From positions 9,542,625-9,606,624 of the forward strand of contig NC_089422.1 in NCBI RefSeq assembly GCF_013426205.1: a stretch of 64,000 nt of DNA. Reading direction: 5' to 3'. This document shows, piece by piece, positions 57,969 through 64,000 of the stretch; within the stretch, counting starts at the first letter, position 1; each line of letters opens with the position of its first letter. Position numbers and translations under genes: made by a program. The notes under the pieces were generated by a model, which saw only the letters and a list, made by a program, of their open reading frames with translations, had not been told where the DNA came from and made no database searches. This stretch comes from Metarhizium brunneum (lineage: Eukaryota > Ascomycota > Sordariomycetes > Hypocreales > Clavicipitaceae).

Positions 57969-60900
57969 ATGCGGCAGTGTACGCTGTGGCCGCAACTGGC
58001 TGCTCTTCTCTTGGCTTTGGGCCACGCTTTCGCCCAGGAAGCAGATACCTTGAAAAACAAAATAGGTTGGACGGAAGAAGAGCTTCTCAGGGACTTGACT
58101 CCGATACCTACTGGAGTACCTCAGAATGATCCATGGGCGTTGCCTCTGATAAACGGTTGCCCACGGAACTGCGTCGAAGCAGGCCCCGATTCAGCCAACT
58201 GGACGCAATTATATGACCAAAACCATCTAAGCTTGTGCAAGTATCCTCTTCTTTTCGCATTCAATGTCCACAATGGCCCCAGCAGATACTCGACAATTCG
58301 GGTATGCGCCTTGAATGGCGGCGACGGCAAGCGTTCAACCAGTGCAGTAGTTGTCCCGGAGAAAGATGGTGATGCTGCGCCGCCAGCTACTGGACTGCCA
58401 ACTGCCTCGTTCTCAGAGTGTGGTGCGGGAGAGTCGACTACCGAGGCAACTGTCAAGGCCGGTTTCGATGTTGTATCTGAGAATACCCGGCCTGACGCTA
58501 TGTCTGCCGCCAACTTTTTGATTTCGCATCTCAGCTCGAATACGGCATGCGGAAATGTAATTCTATTTGCAAAGTTTGGCGTTGCGCTCGTCGGCCTCTA
58601 TGCGGGAGCCGATTTGAAGAAGGATCGAGCTGCTGAGCTTCTGCACAAATATTGGTGAGGACATCCGATCACATCACCCCTGTTCTTCTGGTAGCTAATC
58701 AAAGCACAATAGTATGTGTTTTTTTAAAAACTTTTTTTTCTTTTCCTATGCAATGTGTTTTCTCATTGGAAACTATTGTATTTTTACTGCCAACCTCATT
58801 GCTTCATCGTATCTTGTTGACGTATGCTGAGTCCGTTGTACAGTACCTGCCATCAAAAGCGGGAGTCTGGCTCTGGAAATATGTGACAATGCCGCCAAAA
58901 CTTCTACTACAATTGGAATTTTTGCATCGGAAGGAAACGATATTGGTCGGGTACAAGAAGCTCTCAGAACATGGGCCCTTGGTGAATGCCTACCGAGCCA
59001 AGGAATGCGGGTTGTTGAGAAGAGTGTGGAACTTGGAATTCTGCTGTCAACTGCTCAGAGAAACGCCTCTAATTCTACTCAAGTTGAGGGCAAAAAGTCG
59101 CGCAGAAGCCTCGCCAATTTACTGACTGCGAGAGGGGAGTGTAGAACTATACAAGTTGACGACGGCGATAGCTGTGCCTCCCTCGCTTCAAAATGTGGCA
59201 TTAGTGGAGCACAGTTCACTAAGTACAACTCGGATTCTAAGCTACATATATGTTCAACTCTGATGAAGGGACGCTGGGTTTGTTGCTCCGGTGGTGACTT
59301 GCCGGACAAGCGACCCAAGACACAAGCAGACGGAACATGCTACACCTTGAAAGTTGACTCTGGCGACTCCTGTTGGGGAATCACGACTAGCTACAGCATC
59401 ACAATGGACGAATTGAACAAATGGAATAAGGAAACTTGGGGATGGCAGGGTTGCGCTGGTCTGCAAAAAGACCAAATCATCTGCCTCTCGAACGGCAACT
59501 CTCCTATGCCGGCACCAGTAGATGGCGTAGCGTGTGGCCCCCAGAAGCCAGGCACGCGCAAGCCGTCTGGTTCCTTTACTGGGAAAGACCTCGCCAAACT
59601 AAACCCGTGTCCCTTGAACGCCTGTTGCTCGGGCTGGGGATACTGCGGCACCACTGCTGAGTTTTGCACGGAATCACTTGCTGATACTGGTGCCCCTGGT
59701 ACACACAAGCCCGGCACCAATGGCTGCATCTCCAACTGCAACATGAATATTATCAGAAGCCCTGAACCTGCGGCTTCGTTCCTCTCTATAGGCTATTTTG
59801 AAGGCTACGGTCTCACCAAGATGTGTGACAGGGTCGACATTCGGACCATTGACCTGAAAAAGTACACTCACATTCACTTTGCGTTTGCAACTGTGACTGC
59901 GAACACATTCGACGTCAACATGGGGCCAACACTAAATCAATTCTATTATTTCAAGCAACTGACCGGAGTCAAGAAGATTTTAGCATTTGGCGGGTGGACG
60001 TTTTCTACAGAGTACGTATCAGTTACCATGCCTTTATTTATGGCGTGAAATGGAAAGAAAACTTAACATGTTACTGATCTCTCCATATCAATCAGCCCGG
60101 CCACTTATGGCATCTTCCGTACAGGTGTTAGCCCGGCTCATCGGCTACAGATGGCACAGAACATGGCAAAGTTCATCATTGACAACGAGTTGGATGGCGT
60201 CGATATTGACTGGGAGTATCCTGCCGCTCCCGATCTCCCTGATATTCCCGCCGGTGACGTTGCGGAGGGTATTAACTATCTGAAATTCCTTATCACTCTC
60301 AAACAACTTTTGCCCGCGGACAAGACGATATCGTTTGCGGCGCCAGCGTCGTTTTGGTACTTAAAAGGGTTTCCTATTGCTCAGATCATGAAAGTTGTCG
60401 ATTATGTTGTCTACATGACATATGATCTTCACGGGCAGGTAAGCTTGTTTCACGGTACTTAACGGATTTGGACTTTCTTTCAGTCTAATTTAATGCAGTG
60501 GGACTATGGCAACAAATGGAGTACTCCTGGTTGCCCTGCTGGCAACTGCCTTCGGTCTCACGTCAATATGACAGAGACTCTTAACGCACTCTCCATGATT
60601 ACTAAAGCCGGCGTACCGTCTAACAAAATTGCTGTCGGGGTTACCAGCTACGGCCGTTCGTTCAAAATGGCTACACCAGGATGCACTGGGCCAATGTGTA
60701 TTTACACAGGGCCAAAGTCTCAGGCCGCAAAAGGCCGCTGTACCAATACGGCGGGCTATATATCCCAGAACGAGATCGATTATATCATCAAGAACAACCC
60801 TTCTGCCACTAAGTTATACGACGATGCCAGTCTAAGTGATATTCTAATATATGACGAGACAGAGTGGGTGGCATACATGAGCGCTGACAACAAGAAGAAG

Positions 60901-62721
60901 CGAAGACACCTATACAGAGCTCTGAATTTCCTGGGCACAAGTGACTGGGCAATCAGCCTGGATGGAACTGACCTAGTTAAGCCAGAGCCGTCAACTATGA
61001 GCCCCGTCGGCCCTTCTCTTGCCCGCCCTGGAGTAATGGACCTTCTCATCCATAACAGCTGCAAGATCAAGGGCCGTCTGGAAAAGGTTCAGGAGGCTTG
61101 GTTCGAGGCAGGAGATATCAGCAAAGCTCCCTATGAGTGGTCGCGCTGGAACAGGTATCAAAAGGCAATGGACAACTATTTTGGAATGAGGTCGGGCCAG
61201 GTGCCTATTATTGGAACTGATAAACTCTGGGGTAAGTGTTCATCTTATTCTTACCCAATGTGCATGGATCGATGACATGGCATAGAAAAACTGACACTAT
61301 TATTCACCGTTTCTCTCCAACAGAAAACTTTAAAAGGCACTCTAGTCTTCACTTTGGCCGCTCCCTATACGGTTTCAAAATAATGAACATGTACACTTAC
61401 ATTTTCTGCGACGAAGCAGACCTGCCTAAAAAGGTTCACGAAGATTATAACGTTGTATGCGTGAATGCGAAAAAAGGAAACAAACACGTGGCTGCAGTAA
61501 CGTACAGGTATCCAGGCACATGGTTCTGGTCAGAGTATTATATTCTCCTGTGCCCCGGCTTTTTGGATGAGCTACCAAACCAGCCCAAATTTACGAGCCT
61601 CAAAGACCTTGCCTACGAAGCGGACAGCTTCCCTTTACTTCAACAACAGATCAATAGATGGAGTTCCGGTGTCCGCGCCGTAACTATGTACCATGAAGTA
61701 GCTCATTTTCAGGACGTTTCGGATCCCGAGTGTGGCAAAATCGAATTTTATAACCCGCGAGAAATTGTGGTCAAGGCCCGGAGCGGGTCAAGAATAGAAT
61801 ACGAAGAACTCTTACGAAATGCGCACTCCTGGGTTAGTACAATACGTATTCTTTCATCAACCAAGTCTATTTGACTTATTTATGCCTGTCTGTTTGTTGT
61901 CTGTTTGCTAATTGAGCTCTTTTATGTTGATAGGCTCTAGCGGCTGTCTCTATGTGGATGATGAAGCGTTGGCCGAACATTGATGTGCCACTACCCAGGA
62001 ATATGAAGCCACAGAGCGAAGGCGACGACGACGACGATAATAGAGCATTTGCCGATCACGTTGATCCGGATAGTAAGTAATGCTCAACAGATCTTTTTTC
62101 CCCAGTTTCTTTATTATTCGCGGCTATCACACTCGACACGACACTGTGGTTGGGTGCGAAAGAGAGGCAGTGAAGCGACAGGAATCATGTTGAAAGAAAT
62201 ATCCGCTGACGACTCTACTCCGTACTACAGATTCGTTTGATGCGTCACGCGTGGATCCCAGCAAGTTTACATGGCTCAGCAGGCTCACATCAACTGACAG
62301 AGAGCTTGGATTGTAAGTGAATGCTTCCTGAATCTCGAAAACCGCCTATTATTACGTCCGCAAGACATATTTTATGGCAATCCCGCCAGGGGTTGAGAGG
62401 GTTGATGTGACCAGATGAGTTATAACCATGTATTAACCATGTTGTATTCTCAACAGCGACTGCGTGGAAGGTGAATACCAGCATGAAGATCAGTGCAAGG
62501 CCTTTTGTAATAATGGCGGTAACGGTAAATGCGCCAAGAAGGATAATGGCCGATGGCAATGCAGCAGCTGCAAAAATGCAACAAAATGCTCAGCGGGCGT
62601 TTATAAAACAGACGAGGAATGCAACAGCAACTGTAAAGGCGGTAGTTGTTCCGCAAACTTCGAATGTGACCCTGATAAGCGTACTTGCGACGACCCCCCG
62701 ATTATTAAATGCGCTTGTTAG
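57969..62721 (+). CDS. Killer-toxin-like GH18 chitinase (LysM-LysM-ChtBD1-GH18) fused to an HExxH metallopeptidase-like domain
   Basis: Exons 57969..58654, about 58880..60011, 60096..60438, 60499..61231, 61324..61832, 61934..62072, 62231..62312, 62457..62721; roughly 1300 aa. The second exon's start is unresolved. Signal peptide: QLAALLLALGHAFAQ. LysM modules: CRTIQVDDGDSCASLASKCG near 59140 and CYTLKVDSGDSCWG near 59338. ChtBD1: CPLNACCSGWGYCG near 59610. GH18: SIGYFEGYG and catalytic DGVDIDWEYP near 60193. After GH18 the frame continues in phase through a GTAAGT intron into about 170 residues with MYHEVAHFQD (HExxH at 61692-61706) and ELLRNAHSWALAA, matching Asp-zincin-like peptidase layout. 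A Cys-rich tail of about 88 residues ends the protein. Chitinase activity is well supported; peptidase activity is predicted only. Confidence 0.85.
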
Positions 62722-63883
62722 AGTTGGCATATATACCTGTACGATTCTACAACTTATAGGCTGTTAAAAAGTGCTATTTAATATATAAGATTTTGCTATA
62801 GCCTACACGAAAGTAGAATATATTAATACTTAAAGGTTTATAATTTGTTAAGTAAGAAATAATAAAAATATTAAACTTTTTTTATAATAAATATACTTTA
62901 TAAACACAGCTGTAACGAAAAAACTATACTATATATAATTTTTAGTATAATTTATAGTATAGTTATAATATAATATAGCTTATATTATAATTTATTATAT
63001 TATATATAATTTACTATATTATATATAATTTACTATATTAATTTTTTTTTTTTTTAGTTAATTTACTTTATAATTAAATAAAATTATATATATAATATAA
63101 GTATTATATAAGTATAAAATCTAAAATAATATTAGGTTATATTAGGCTAAAAATAATAAAAAACTAAAAAAGTAAATTATCTTAATATAATTAATATTAT
63201 ATTATAATTATTAGCTAAAATTATTTTATAATAATCTTAGCTATTATTATTATAAAAGTAAATTAACTTTACACTTATAACTTATATTAAATTATACTAA
63301 AAACCTAAAATACCTATATATATAATATATTTATATAATTTACTTTTATTTATATTTTAAGTTAATTTTATTTTTTTTTATTTAAGTTATTTACTTTTTT
63401 TACTATTAAAATTATAACTAATTATAAGTTATTATTTTTATATATATATATCTCTTATAAGTACTTATTAATATTTATTATAACTATTTATAAATAATAA
63501 TAATATAAGTAAAAGTACTAAAAAGCCTAATATAAATAAATATAATAAACTAGCTATACTTATAGCTATATATATATATTATTAAATAATAAAAATAAAC
63601 TTAAAAAATAAAAAAAAAAAAAGGTTTTATTTTTTTTTTTTTACTTAATACATTTTATTTTAACTTAAAATTTATTTATATTAAGTTTAATTTAGCTTTA
63701 TTTAAAGTTTTACTTAAACTTTAAGATTTTTAATAGCTTAAAATTTATTTATATTAGGTTTAAGCTAATATTATTATTATAAACTTAAGCTAGAGGCTTA
63801 GGTCTAAGTAAAATTCTAAGCAAAGCCGGCCTAAACCTAATATAAATAAACTTTAAGCTACTAAAAACCTTAAAGTCTAAGGG
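62722..63883. repeat. AT-rich subtelomeric sequence
   Basis: Almost entirely A/T with no coding potential. It holds a decayed version of the 57-bp inverted-repeat unit near 62916-62968. The last 70 bases before the telomere contain the better-preserved copy of the repeat also found at 52865-52955. Confidence 0.75.
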
Positions 63884-64000
63884 TTAGGGTTAGGGTTAGG
63901 GTTAGGGTTAGGGTTAGGGTTAGGGTTAGGGTTAGGGTTAGGGTTAGGGTTAGGGTTAGGGTTAGGGTTAGGGTTAGGGTTAGGGTTAGGGTTAGGGTTA
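63884..64000 (+). repeat. Telomere, (TTAGGG) x 19.5
   Basis: 117 bp of perfect TTAGGG repeats run to the window edge in the 5'-to-3' outward orientation, marking the right end of a chromosome. The first full unit follows CTAAGGG. Confidence 0.99.

Noticed and set aside
63301..63620. Possible CRISPR-like or tandem array in the AT-rich end
   Set aside because: There are no regular repeat units, only low-complexity A/T, and this is a eukaryotic chromosome end.

Overview
This window is the end of a chromosome of a filamentous ascomycete (Pezizomycotina). It finishes in about 19 TTAGGG telomere repeats at the right edge. Genes carry many 46-125 nt introns with GTRNGT donors and CTAAC-like branch sites. 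The genes (HR-PKS, NRPS-like reductase, PTH11-type receptor, LysM protein, killer-toxin-type chitinase) and AT-rich blocks with C-to-T decay all fit this group. A hypocrealean fungus is plausible, but that is inference.

Layout. 1-2.3 kb: the 3' end of a Ty3/gypsy element (LTR 201-646), then AT-rich decayed DNA. 2.4-34.2 kb: a dense run of secondary-metabolism genes: a secreted BBE-type FAD oxidase; a highly reducing PKS with a C-terminal carnitine-acyltransferase domain (minus strand, 3 exons, 2971 aa); a PTH11-like membrane protein; an A-T-R carboxylate-reductase-type NRPS-like enzyme (1086 aa); a gamma-glutamyltranspeptidase; a Dal5-type MFS permease; an ornithine-cyclodeaminase/mu-crystallin protein; an L-amino-acid/monoamine oxidase; a Baeyer-Villiger-type monooxygenase; and a bZIP regulator. 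34.2-39.3 kb: a transposon graveyard (PIF1/Helitron-like fragment, solo LTR, hAT-like fragment, unrecognised ORFs). 39.4-44.2 kb: a covalent-flavin amine oxidase (MSOX/pipecolate oxidase type), a SAM methyltransferase and a monocarboxylate-type MFS transporter, possibly the far arm of the same cluster.

44.8-52.6 kb: an intact, apparently very recent chromodomain Ty3/gypsy retrotransposon. Its two 436-bp LTRs look identical and it has a CCCAC target duplication, a predicted self-priming site, a -1 gag/pol frameshift signal, and an antisense two-exon gene for a Zn(II)2Cys6 coiled-coil protein. 52.6-53.7 kb: an AT-rich subtelomeric-type repeat and a second solo LTR.

53.9-62.7 kb: a telomere-proximal secreted-protein block: a signal-peptide HSP70-like ATPase fragment ending in RDEL, a three-LysM protein, and a divergently transcribed LysM/ChtBD1/GH18 chitinase whose reading frame continues into a predicted HExxH metallopeptidase domain and a Cys-rich tail. 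The last 1.2 kb is AT-rich subtelomere plus telomere.

Working model (inference): the PKS makes a reduced chain. The cAT and/or the separate A-T-R enzyme release or reduce it. The amino-acid/amine oxidases and the cyclodeaminase-like protein suggest a nitrogen-containing (imine/cyclic amine) product, tailored by the monooxygenase and methyltransferase, exported by MFS pumps and controlled by the bZIP factor. Exon coordinates were derived by hand from splice consensus, reading phase and family motifs. No homology search was possible.
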